Positions 55,136 through 64,000 of a DNA stretch of 64,000 nucleotides are shown in pieces. Source of the stretch: Guillardia theta CCMP2712 (taxonomy: Eukaryota > Cryptophyceae > Pyrenomonadales > Geminigeraceae); NCBI RefSeq assembly GCF_000315625.1, contig NW_005434614.1, forward strand, positions 96,412 to 160,411, in the 5' to 3' direction. The notes below the pieces were generated by a model. It was not told the origin of the DNA, searched no databases, and worked only from the letters and a program-made list of their open reading frames with translations. A program made the translations under genes and the position numbers. Each line of letters begins with the position of its first letter. Positions within the stretch are counted from its first letter, which is position 1.

Positions 55136-55884
55136 CTAGTCTCTGACAAGCTCGCGAACCGCCATGATTGCCTGCAGGAGAATGAGGAGGAGGAGGAGGA
55201 GGAGCAGGAGCAGGAGGAGGAGGAAGAGCAGGAGAAGGAAGAGGAGGAGGAGAAGGAGGGGCAGGAGCACAGGCAGGAGCAGAGGCAGGGGCAGGGGCAG
55301 GAGGAGAAGGAGCAGCAGGAGCAGCAGGGGCAGGGGCAGGAGTAGATGAGGATGCTGTGATATTGGAGGATGGGGGCGAGGGGAGAGAGGGAGAGTGTGG
55401 ACGTCCATCACCTGTGTGGCGCGCTGGGTTGAGACATGATCCTCACCAAGGCGCTTGACGAAGACGTCGAAAGCTGTTGACATCAGTCAGCTCATGGACA
55501 CGAGAGGAAGCGAGGAGAAGGAGAGGAAGCGAGGAGAAGGAGAGGAAGCGAGGAGAAGGAGAGGAAGCGAGGAGAAGGAGAGGAAGCGAGGAGAAGGAGA
55601 GGAAGCGAGGAGAAGGAGAGGAAGCGAGGAGAAGGAGAGGAAGCGAGGAGAAGGAGAGGAAGCGAGGAGAAGGAGAGGAAGCACAGGAGAAAGAGCCATA
55701 CCATGATTGAGATGCTTTACCATAGCCTCGAAGTCCTTGCCTTCATGAACAATCCTGAAGGACATGTATGTGAACACCCAGCAGAAACAGGAGACAAGGG
55801 GGGAGATTCAGCGGTGGTGCTGGAAGTCGAGGACGACGAGGGAGAGGGAGAGGGAGGAGGAGAGGAGAGAGGGAGAGGGCGAGA

Positions 55885-55925
<41 letters not shown>

Positions 55926-55936
55926 GAGAAAGAGGT

Positions 55937-55999
<63 letters not shown>

Positions 56000-58900
56000 C
56001 GAGGAGGACGAGAAAGACCTCTTCTTGGTAGCAGCGGAGAAAAACTTGAACGGCCAGGAGTTGTGCCATCCGAGCTTCCTGCAGCTGCCGGTCAGAGCCG
56101 ACCAGACGAGGAGAGGGAGATGACGAGATGAAGAGGACGAGATGCAGATGACGAGATGAAGATGACAAGATGAAGATGACGAGATGAAGATGACGAGATG
56201 CAGATGACGAGATGAAGATGACGAGATGGGTGGTTGTCAACGAGGTGGCGAGAGGAGGATGGGAAAGAGTAGGAGAGGAAGCAGCAGGACCTCTTGGATG
56301 CGTCGACTTCGCCCTTGGTTTGATAACAGAGAGCGATGTTCCAGTGTACATGTGCGACCTGTCAAGTACGTCAAATATGGCCCTCGAAATGTACATTCTC
56401 CTCTCCTTCTATTCCTCTCACTTCCCCTTCCCTTATCTCCCTTGCACTTCACAACCTTACTCCTCCTCACCACCACCACCTCCTCCTCCTCATCTTCCTC
56501 CTCCCCATCCCCATCCCCATCCTCATCCTCCCACCTCCGGGTGGTCCGGTCCGAATATCTTCGAGACAGTGCTCAATGCCTCGTTGTACCACTTGAGCGC
56601 CTCGTCCACCTGAAGTCCCGTCAGCTCCTTTTCCTCACCCATCCAACTTCTGCCTTGTCATCTCCTCCCCATCTGCTGTGCCTCCCTCCTCGACTATCAC
56701 TTCCCCTCTCCCCATTCCAATCTTCTCTTCTCTCGTGCTCCTCCCTTCTCCACCGTTTCTCCTTCATCTGCCCTCCCTCTCTTGCACTGCACCTTATAAA
56801 GTCCCTTGAAAGCATTGCCGATGTTGTTCTTCGTCCACCCGACCGAGGGGTCATCTTCCCCGAGAATCTTCATCTGTAGCACAAGTCACACGGGGTGGGA
56901 GAAGATCGGACAGAGACTGAGCGAGGACGAGGAAGGGGAGAGGGGAGAGGAGGGGAGAGGCGAGGACAAGGAAGGGGAGAGGAGGGGAGAGGAGGGGAGA
57001 GGGAGGAAGCAGAAGGGACAACGTGACATTCCTTGTGTTCGAGCGCGTACTTGTACTTGCGGAGAGCCTGATGGAAATTAGTCACGATTCCCCGACCTCC
57101 TCCCACATCTCCCCTTTCGTTCTCTCCTCCTCCCTTCTCCTCCCCTCTCCCTCCCTCCTCTCCCCTCCTCCCTCCCTGTTCCATCTCCTCTCCCTCCTCC
57201 CTCCTCCCTCGCCCCTCCCTGTTTCTTCTCCTCCCCGTTTGACTTGCCTCCATGTATTCGCCGCGAATGTTATGCACGTTGCCCATGGCATGGACGACCT
57301 TTGTGCACGCTATCAGCCACGGCCTCTCCTCTCTTTTCCTCTCACATTGGCTACGTCGAGGTCTGGCTCGTTGCCTTCCACCCTTTCTTGGAACATCTCG
57401 AGGGCCTGTACGACGGTGAGGGGGAGCACCGGGGAAGGCGAGGGGAGCAAGAGGGAAGGCGAGAGAGGAGGTAAGGCGAGCAGGAGGATCCTGGACCTTC
57501 TCATAGAAGTCGTAGGCTTGGTTCGAGTACTCTTCGATCTGTCGCAACCATTCTTTCTGCAAAGGGAATGAGGAGCAACGAGAGCCAAGGAGCAGGAGGA
57601 AGGAGGGGGGAGGGCAGGAGCAGCGAGAGCTGCTAGCGGCGAAGCGAAGACGACGAGGGTCCTTTACTCACCTTCGGTCCAACTCGCTGGACGTTCTCAG
57701 CTTCGAGCTCATAGGCTTGACCCACGTGCATAAGCTAAGAAGTAGTCAGAGCCTCTACCCCAGGAAAGATCCAGCTGCTGGCCTACCGTGAGCGCGAGGT
57801 CCGGGTGAACCCCTTGACCTGCTCAAGCTTGAGGGCTAAAGAAGAACAGGAGGCAAGTGGCTGTGCGACAAGGAAAGAGGGAGGGGAACAAGAACGAGTG
57901 AAGGGGAAGAGGCGGGAGCCAAGAAGTCAGGAGAAAAGAGGAGCAGGAAGGTGCCGGGAGGGAGGACCTGAATTCTCATAGATGTAGGCAGCCTTCTCGA
58001 AGGTTTCCAGCGCCTCCTCAGCTGCTCCCACGCGCAGGAGAGCGACGCCCATGAGGTCAACCGTGTGAGCGACTATGGGATGAAGGTCGCCCAGGTGCTT
58101 CAGTTGGATCGCCAGGCACTGCAGGAGCAGCGTCAGTCTCCTGCTTGTCTGCTCCATCTCTGCCCCTCCTCTCCCTCCTCCTCTCCCTTCAGTCTTTCTT
58201 GCATGTTTGATGCCTCTTCCTCCCTTAATTCCTTCCCTATTCTCTCTCTCGCAAGCATCGTCGTCCCCTTTCCCCGCCTCACTTCCTACAAACCTTGTCA
58301 TAGGTAACGAGCGCGTTCTTGTAGTGTCCCTTTGACATCAGGAGCGTGCCCTGCAACACAAACGTGAATCCTCCTCCTCCACTCCCCTCGTCCTCTCGTT
58401 CCTCCACGTCCTTCCCCCCCACCATTTCCACCCCTTCCTTCCTCCACCACCACCGGTCCTTGCGGATCTTTCCTCCCCGCACCTTCTCTGCAAGCGTGGT
58501 TGCATCATCCATGGAGCCTACGGGTTGTCAATGTTGCTGTAACTTCCACCTCATCATTCCTCTCTAGTCCCTCCCTCCTGTCGGTCTCTCGCTTCCCCTC
58601 GTCTTACCAGCAACAGCTGCCGCGTTTTGCGCCTGGTGCTTCTGCTGCGCCTGTTGGAACTGCTGTTCGTGGATGCTGAAGAGTCGTCAGTGCAATTGAC
58701 ATCTCTTCCTCCTCCTCACTTCTTCGCTCGCTGCTGTTGGGCCTTTCAAGCCACTAGTCAGTTTACTCCATACAAGCCGCCACTTTTCACCTGCTGCTGC
58801 GCGTATGCTTGTTGCTGCGCGTATGCCTGCTGCTGCGCGTATGCCTGCTGCATGCATCAGTTCAAACAAGACGCAGCGCAAGCTCTACCTGCTGCATGAG

Positions 58901-59809
58901 CATCTCTTCCTCCTCTGCCTCGAGCATCGCTTGGCGCATAGCTTCTTGCCGAACAGCTTCTTGCCGCATGGCCTCTTGTCTCATGGCCTCCTGCCGCATG
59001 GCCTCCTGTCTCATGGCCTCCTGTCTCATGGCCTCCTGCCGCATGGCCTCCTGCCGCATGGCCTCCTGTCTCATCATTTCCTGCCGCATCTCCTCTTGCT
59101 GTGATCTCCTCATCGCTTCCTGAAGATGACATGCATCACACAGGGTACTTTCTCTCTTCCCCCTTCGTACCTGACGAGCTAGCTCAGCCTCCTCTTGCTT
59201 TCTTCGAATCATTTCCTCTTGCATGCGCTGCTGCTGGGCCTTCATCCTCCCGTCAGAATCCTCACTCGTCCTCCCCTCCTCTCCCTCGACCTGCTGTTGC
59301 ATCATGTAGTACTCCACCGCACGATCTGTGATGTCGTCGTCTTCGTAGTATCCGCCGCGACCGCCATATTGCGCGTAAGTCTGTCAAGTTCGAGTCAAGT
59401 CAGAGTTGAAACTTGGTGGCAGTTGCAGCATGAAGCAGGGACTGATTACGTTTGAGGCGATTTGAACCCAGTCTAGGGGATGATGAAGTACAAACGCATC
59501 ATGCCATGTGAGGAAACTAGGTTGCAACAACGACAGGGAATGTAGATGAGGGGAGAACAGGAGGATGGGTGGGGGGCGGGAGTGAGAAGGAGGGGGACGG
59601 GGGGGGAATGGGGGTAACCAGGTCACGAGAGATGAAGGATGGCGGGCAAGGGGGCCAGAAGGATGAGACAGGAGGGAGGAGGGAGGGAGGAGCAGGGGAG
59701 GAGGAAGGTAGGGCGGAGGAAGTCGAGGAGGGCGGTTGTTCACCTCCCCCGCCAGCATCGCCAGCATGATCGCCAGCAGCGCCACCGCGGTGGCCGCACG
59801 GCCGCCCAT
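55136..59809 (-). CDS. Secreted or organelle-targeted TPR protein with MRQEA pentapeptide and QQAYAQ repeats
   Basis: The first exon (59809-59745) encodes a signal peptide, MGGRAATAVALLAIMLAMLA-GE. After an intron comes TYAQYGGRGGYYEDDDITDR and a helical stretch (MKAQQQRMQEEMIRRKQEEA). About nine MRQEA pentapeptide repeats follow (59090-58950), encoded by 15-bp units, then QQAYAQ repeats (58860-58790). TPR units spread over short exons come next: MSKGHYKNALVTYDK (about 58330), LGDLHPIVAHTVDLMGVALL with AAEEALETFEKAAYIYENS (about 58100-57970), KEWLRQIEEYSNQAYDFYEK (about 57540), TKVVHAMGNVHNIRGEYMEA (about 57280), ALRKYKYALEHKECH (about 57060) and LGEDDPSVGWTKNNIGNAFK (about 56860). The final exons are AFDVFVKRLGEDHVSTQRAT and AIMAVRELVRD, with a stop at 55136. 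The TPRs resemble the kinesin-light-chain or 42-residue type. Cargo or partner unknown. Introns hold several minisatellites. Confidence 0.72.
55166..55345. repeat. GGA/GCAGGA-rich purine tract in the last TPR-gene intron
   Basis: GAGGAGGAGGAGGAGCAGGA and GGCAGGGGCAGG words on the plus strand between the last two exons of the TPR gene. Confidence 0.85.
55507..55685. repeat. 19-bp minisatellite GAAGCGAGGAGAAGGAGAG
   Basis: About nine near-perfect head-to-tail copies of the 19-bp unit inside an intron of the TPR gene. All three frames stay open on both strands because the unit has no stop codon, which makes spurious ORFs. Confidence 0.96.
55885..55997. repeat. GAGCAC and CAGGAG hexanucleotide repeats
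   Basis: GAGCAC units (about 55886-55924) are followed by CAGGAG/GAGCAG units (about 55938-55997) in another TPR-gene intron. Confidence 0.93.
56115..56228. repeat. 15-bp GATGACGAGATGAAG minisatellite
   Basis: Repeated GATGACGAGATGAA(G) and GATGACGAGATGCA(G) units in a TPR-gene intron. Confidence 0.92.
58950..59095 (-). repeat. 15-bp coding repeat for MRQEA pentapeptides
   Basis: Units of ATGCGGCAGGAGGCC and ATGAGACAGGAGGCC on the coding strand repeat in frame about nine times in the exon after the signal-peptide part of the TPR gene. Confidence 0.94.
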
Positions 59810-60218
59810 TGTCCTCGAGACCCCCTAGTGATGTACCAATTATATATAAATCCATATAAATTTCATAATTATACGATGAGACCCGGTGCCGGCTCCGGGC
59901 TCCGGGCCCGTCGGGCCGTCTCAGTGATTGGGCAATAAATATTTTAAAGGGTCTCAATAAATATTTTAAAAGGCACGTGCGGTGATGCGCTAGACTGACG
60001 GGACAAAACAGAAGACGGAGTACCAGAGAACAAGAGAACAAGAAAACAAGAAAACAAGAGGACAAGAGGACAAGAGGACAAGAGGACAAGAGGACAAGAG
60101 GACAAGAGGACAAGAGGACAAGAGGACAAGAGGACAAGAGGACAAGAGGACAAGAGGACAAGAGGACAAGAGCAAGGTACAACTGGGGTAGAAAGTCGTT
60201 ACTCAACGAGAGTCGAGG
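59810..60218. other. Short head-to-head intergenic region with GC patch and 8-bp minisatellite
   Basis: 59828-59945 is AT-rich around a short GC patch (GGTGCCGGCTCCGGGCTCCG at about 59886). AATAAATATTTTAAA occurs twice (59934-59967). 60028-60175 is the CAAGAGGA 8-bp array, which ends about 45 bp before the LTV1 start. It must contain the promoters of both the TPR and LTV1 genes. Confidence 0.6.
60028..60175. repeat. 8-bp minisatellite ACAAGAGG
   Basis: About 17 copies of ACAAGAGG, with ACAAGAAA/ACAAGAGA variants at the left end, immediately upstream of LTV1. The complement reads as a spurious LSSCPLVL peptide repeat. Confidence 0.96.
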
Positions 60219-61857
60219 ATGGGTAAACACAGCAAACCCTTCATCGACAGGAAGAATGCAACGGTCTATCGTCTTGTGCATCCTGATGAACAGAAAGAAG
60301 GCGACAACGCTGGTGTTGGGAAACTGGCGAAGGTCTATGGAGATAAGAACTATTTCTCTGACGACGATGAAGAGGAATATCCCTATCGATCAGATTCTGG
60401 AGACGAGGAGGAAGATTTAGAGCAAGAAGAATGGGAAGAGGAAGATGAAGGCGAAGAGGGAGTGATAGATGATCATGACGACCAGTTCGATGATGCAGAG
60501 GGTGCAGACCCTCCTGAAATTCAGCCGGGAATATGGAAACGGACGGACGAAGATGCCAAGTCAGAGTACACCTCATGGTCAAAAAGAACAGCCTCGTCTT
60601 ACCTTGCTCCCGAACGTCGTAAACAACTCTGGAAGGACATCGAGGAGTTTGGCTTGCCCGATGATGGTTATGACTACACGCAGCATCTCCGCAACCCAGG
60701 ACATGGAGTTCGACTGGATGCTCAATTTCCAACGGAGCTCAAGATGCAGCTGGAGAAGAAGACAGCTCGCATGCTCCAAGATGCGCCGAAGCCAGCGAGA
60801 GATGTCCTTGCAACCTTGGACTCTCAAGATACTGACGACGAGGAAGCTCCAGCTCTGGAGGAGGACAAAACAATGAACTGGGTGGACGAAGGGAAGAAAC
60901 TGATAGAGGAAGGAAAAGTCGTTGAGCAAGGAGATTTAGATGATGACTTCATCCACATGTTAAATGACGGCGAGGACGGCGAAGGTGATGATGAGCCTGA
61001 TCCTCTTCTGTCTCAGCCACGAGACCTCCGTCTCCTTGACGAGAGGTTCGAAGTGTTCTTGCAGCAATATGACGACGACAACATTGGAGAGCTGACCGAA
61101 GAAGTTTGTCAGCCTCCAAATGCGGCAGTACAAGACGAGGAGTACTACTACAACCTTCTGCAATCCTACATCCATGGAACAGCAGCTCCTACGGGGAACA
61201 TATCTTCAAACCTGAACATTGGATCCGAAGGACAGATCCTTCAGGAAGGCTTCGAAGAAATGGAAGAAGAGGACGAGGAACTGAGGGAGAAAACTCGTGC
61301 TTTGGCTCTGGAAGCAGGGGAGGAAAGTGAGGAGAGTCTGGAGGAAGTGGAGGTAGAGAAGAAGCAGGAATGGGACTGCGAATCCATACTCTCAACCTAC
61401 TCGAACATCTACAACCGTCCAAAGGTGATCGAAGATTCCAAGAGAGCTACCAAGATTCTGCTCGACCGCAAGGGCCTGCCTGTGCTCATGAAAGGTGACG
61501 AGAAAGCCAAGTCACACGTTACCAAGGAGGCGGTCGAGGCTCATGAAGAGGAGGATGGCGAGACCGACTCAGATGACGAAGCAAGCATCTGCACGTCGAC
61601 AGCAGCAGACCTTGGTCCTCGTCGACGTGGGGAAACAGCTGAGGAAAAGAAGATGAGAAAAGAAGTAGCGAAACAGGTTCTGTCCACTTGCAGCTAGCCG
61701 TCTCACACTGACATGACTGCAGCTGAAGGCGCAAGCTCGAGAGAAGAAGAAGCTCAGGAATGCTGCAGCTAAGGCGGAGAAGAGCAGCAGCGTTGCCAAG
61801 CCCTCAACTGCAGACCCTCGAGTTCGACAAGGTCTGAGCATCACGCGGTACTCGTAG
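60219..61857 (+). CDS. LTV1: LTV1 homologue, 40S ribosome biogenesis factor
   Basis: Starts MGKHSKPFIDRKNATVYRLV, the LTV1 N-terminus (usual MGKKSKPFIDKK...LVHR). Acidic regions follow, then LPDDGYDYTQHLRNPGHG (residues about 145-165), DDDFIHMLNDGED, RLLDERFEVFLQQYDDDNIG (about 268-287) and the C-terminal hallmark WDCESILSTYSNIYNRPKVI (about 390). A 46-bp intron (61677-61722) joins KEVAKQ to LKAQAREKKKLRNAAAKAEK, and the protein ends LSITRYS at 61855-61857. About 535 aa, within the family range. LTV1 acts in late cytoplasmic and nuclear maturation of the pre-40S particle, placing uS3 and eS10 at the head, and leaves after casein-kinase phosphorylation. The gene sits next to the TPR gene, divergently transcribed. 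Confidence 0.95.
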
Positions 61858-62117
61858 AGTAGTCGACGATTCAAGCTTACCCCTTGATTCGCATGTAACA
61901 AGAACTTAGACGGTCACATGTCCATGCTTGAAAATCTTTACTAGTGTACAACTATTTCACATGAGGTAGCCTGAGAGAACCGATGGCAAATCATTCCTGC
62001 GAACCGTCAGCTTGCACTCCCCCAGTACTCCAAGGCTCATCACCTGTCACAGAAGGGCGGCATGCACGTCACGCCTCCCTTGGCATGCTTCGCACTTTTG
62101 CCTGGCAGAGAAGCCAT
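61858..62117. other. 3' region between convergent LTV1 and small gene
   Basis: 260 bp without coding signs. Presumably holds the 3' UTRs of both genes. Confidence 0.4.
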
Positions 62118-62549
62118 TCACTTTCTAAGAAGGCCAACACGAAGATAGATGACCTCTGAGAGCTCCATGCGAGTTGTGAAGCCTCCTCTTTATCGACTCC
62201 TTGTGAAAGCACCCGATTATGAACAAGCAGCAAGACATACAACATAATGGCCTTACCAAGTGCGAGATCCTAGATCTCAGACTTTTATTCGAGCTCTCCA
62301 GCTCTTTAATCTTTCTCTGTGCGGCCGCAAGAGCCCTGACCCTGCATGCCACAGTCAAGCATTAAAAGTCGCCTAGTTATTCTCATACGAATGAGGATGA
62401 CTGCCAGCAGTTTTCGACGAGGGGAGAGGCGATTGTGCAAGCATGGTCGTCAAATCTCTTCTCTCTCCTCTCATTGACATCTTCGCTGTCGCCATCATCG
62501 CCGCCATCATGACAACGGTCCCAAGGATAGTCGCCCAAGGGGCATTCAT
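62118..62549 (-). CDS. Possible small membrane-anchored coiled-coil protein (three exons)
   Basis: Exon 1 (from 62549) encodes MNAPWATILGTVVMMAAMMA, a possible signal anchor, followed by TAKMSMRGERRDLTTMLAQS. An exon at about 62343-62258 encodes VRALAAAQRKIKELESSNKS and LRSRISHL, a clear coiled coil ending at a GTAAGG donor. A last short exon may end EVIYLRVGLLRK with the stop at 62118. Sites are GT-AG like the rest of the window, but no homologue is recognised, and the join between exons 1 and 2 cannot be fixed. The N-terminal hydrophobic part with a following coiled coil resembles small organelle-membrane proteins (OPA3-like in outline). That is only a suggestion. Confidence 0.4.
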
Positions 62550-63218
62550 TGCAGCGACTCAGGGAGTGAAATTAGACCTTTAAAATTTGAAATATCGATT
62601 GAGAGTGAAAGTTTTCTCACACCTCCTCTGAAATGTGATATAGGTTTTGGATCAACGAAGCGACACCGTGCCATACAGTCAGTTGAATCAAACCAACGAC
62701 AATGCCTTGCGAGACAGGAGAGGAGGGAGAGTGGGAGAGGGGAGGGGAGAGAGGGGAGGGAGGGAGGAGAGACATAGTGACAGAGAGTGAAGGAAACGAG
62801 AACGCGTACAGTGGTGTCTGGGTGGGATGCGAGCAGTATGGACCAAGAGGATAGGGGGGACAGCAGGGTGTCATTCTGGCAGATAGGCGAGTCAGGGTCG
62901 TTATGAGCAGGTGACAAGTAGGATGAAGGAAAGCGATGAGTTGTCTGAGAGCTGTAGGCTGATATTAGAGCAGCTAAGGTGTGTGTTTGTGTTGTGTTAC
63001 AAGGAGAAATAGGACTAAAGGTACATGACCATGGGAACATTCTCGATAGTAGCGCCACTTGTGGTGGTTTGCACTGCTCACGTCTGAAACTGAGATCCGC
63101 CATGTATCTTACAATGATGTCTTGTCAGCCTGCACTCTTAATCCAACGAGGCATCGACATGGGTGCTTCTTCGTAGGCAGATTCGCCTGATTCAGTCCTG
63201 GGTCGCATCGATCTCAGA
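62550..63218. other. Intergenic, low complexity
   Basis: 62715-62780 is purine-rich GGGAGAG sequence. The rest shows no recognisable gene. GTAGGCAG at about 63172-63179 precedes the TPR frame, and an in-frame TAG there means either a start at 63219 or an acceptor at 63179. Confidence 0.45.
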
Positions 63219-64000
63219 ATGTCCTTGGGCAGAACTCCGCAGCTCTCCGGTCGCTCCAGCCCCGTGAGCTCCGGTAGAGCCACGCCTGTGACCAAGAGCA
63301 TCTTCCGGGGGGAGAGCGACAGCATGACGCCGGCGGGATCGAGCATGGAGGAGCTGCTGTCATGCGAACGGACTTTCGCGCAGTTGAAGCGAGAAGGACG
63401 ACATCTTGACGCGCTTCCTTACATGGAGATGTCGGTGGTGCTGAGGAAGAAGATCTACGGAGATGACAGCAAGGAAGTCTTGAGAGCCTGCCAAGTTTTC
63501 ACCACGTCCTGCAACACTCTGGCGATGAACTGCCTGCAGAAGGACGAGTACGCCAAGGCGTACGAGCTGCTGAAGAAGGCGGAGCTGCTGACTGAGCCGC
63601 GGGGGTACCTGCAGGAGGAGAAGACGCGGCTGAAGCTGAGGGCTGTGACCTTCAACAACCTCGGCTGCTTCTACAAGCGCAGGGGGAAGCTCCACGCAGC
63701 GCTGCAGTACCTGGACAAGGCCCTCAAGATTGAGCTCTCGTCGGAGGAGGTCGACAACCCAGCTGGTACTCACCTCAACCTATGCGCCACCCTCTCTCAG
63801 CTCGGAAGACACGCACCGGCTCTCGAGCATGCGCAGTGTGCGCTGGAGCTGTTGAAGCAGAGTGTCGCCAGGAAGAAGAGCAAGGGGGGCAAAGTGAGTT
63901 TCGAACATTTGTCCTCCTCCCTCTGGTCCTCCTCCTCCTCCTCCTCCCCTCCCCCCCCCCTCCCCCCCCCCCCCCTTTCTTCTTCATCTCCCCTCTCCTC
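63219..64000 (+). CDS. TPR-repeat protein, 5' part (cut by right edge)
   Basis: Open frame from MSLGRTPQLSGRSSPVSSGR (63219) through a Ser-rich leader into helical repeats. Examples are MEELLSCERTFAQLKREGRH, LDALPYMEMSVVLRKKIYGD, VFTTSCNTLAMNCLQKDEYA, AYELLKKAELLTEPRGYLQE, the strong TPR FNNLGCFYKRRGKLHAALQY-LDKALKIE (about 63650-63735), and THLNLCATLSQLGRHAPALE. The exon ends at GGK with a GTGAGT donor (63894). The remaining sequence is a CT/C-rich intron running to the window edge. NLGC-x-YKRRGK with THLNLCA is a pattern seen in long TPR proteins of flagellated protists and algae (from memory). The role is unknown. Frame checked by reading; no stop before the donor. Confidence 0.75.
   Translation, partial: MSLGRTPQLSGRSSPVSSGRATPVTKSIFRGESDSMTPAGSSMEELLSCERTFAQLKREGRHLDALPYMEMSVVLRKKIYGDDSKEVLRACQVFTTSCNTLAMNCLQKDEYAKAYELLKKAELLTEPRGYLQEEKTRLKLRAVTFNNLGCFYKRRGKLHAALQYLDKALKIELSSEEVDNPAGTHLNLCATLSQLGRHAPALEHAQCALELLKQSVARKKSKGGKVSFEHLSSSLWSSSSSSSPPPPLPPPPLSSSSPLS

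Noticed and set aside
55455-55710. Frames of EEARRRRGSEEKERKRG repeats
   Set aside because: Produced by the 19-bp minisatellite, which has no stop in any frame; it lies in a TPR-gene intron.
59944-60175. Repeated LSSCPLVL peptide on the minus strand, looking like a hydrophobic protein
   Set aside because: Reading of the 8-bp ACAAGAGG array; no gene-like start or flanks.
55507-60175. CRISPR-like arrays
   Set aside because: All arrays here are head-to-tail units of 5-38 bp without unique spacers, and the genome is eukaryotic.
1-64000. tRNA and rRNA genes
   Set aside because: No T-arm-like GGTTCRA with a matching acceptor stem and A-box was found by eye, and no rRNA stretches were recognised. 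A covariance-model search would be needed to exclude small RNAs.

Overview
This is nuclear DNA of a unicellular alga, most like the cryptophyte Guillardia theta. The assignment is inferred, without a database search. The evidence is split genes on both strands with many short GT-AG introns (46-53 bp where both splice sites could be fixed), a plastid-type glycerol-3-phosphate acyltransferase, a eukaryotic single-domain voltage-gated channel, a eukaryotic uL14 ribosomal protein, LTV1, an SR splicing factor, MORN/RCC1/TPR/ankyrin proteins, long homopurine or homopyrimidine introns, and one 416-bp run of N. Nothing in it looks prokaryotic. Coordinates given for genes span exons and introns; outer limits are approximate where a first or last exon is unclear.

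Left third (1-27 kb): a minus-strand PH-like plus single-domain voltage-gated cation channel runs off the left edge. It is followed by a plus-strand RCC1-repeat region and an IPT/TIG-like region (one gene or two), a small acidic minus-strand protein, and a minus-strand receptor-like gene (secreted binding domain, cysteine-rich stalk, one membrane segment, RelA/SpoT-like intracellular domain). A decayed tyrosine-recombinase (Crypton-like) transposon gene comes next, then RPL23 (uL14) and a long minus-strand ankyrin-RCC1 (IBtk-like) gene.

Middle third (27-49 kb): an SC35-like SR protein, a minus-strand PDZ plus coiled-coil protein, a PH plus MORN-repeat protein, a SAM-carrier-like mitochondrial carrier family protein with an N-terminal signal peptide, and a small hypothetical gene. 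A repeat-rich stretch there carries the C-terminal relic of a Fanzor (eukaryotic TnpB-like) protein. The minus-strand plastid-type GPAT that follows is interrupted by the sequence gap.

Right third (49-64 kb): a protein with two cyclic-nucleotide-binding domains joined to a STE20/PAK-type kinase converges on an ankyrin gene, and their stop codons share TTAA. Then come a secreted TPR protein with MRQEA pentapeptide repeats, LTV1, a small coiled-coil gene, and a TPR gene cut by the right edge.

Intergenic spaces recur in one style: very GC-rich islands beside tracts full of TACCCCACCC or GGGTGGGGTA words. Several share a 28-43 bp core (TTTACTCAAAGTTAAGTTAA...), and two nearly full copies face each other around the receptor-like gene. 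The genes do not form an operon or a shared pathway. The most unusual contents are the receptor architecture, the cNMP-STE20 kinase fusion, the PH-channel, and the two relics of mobile elements.
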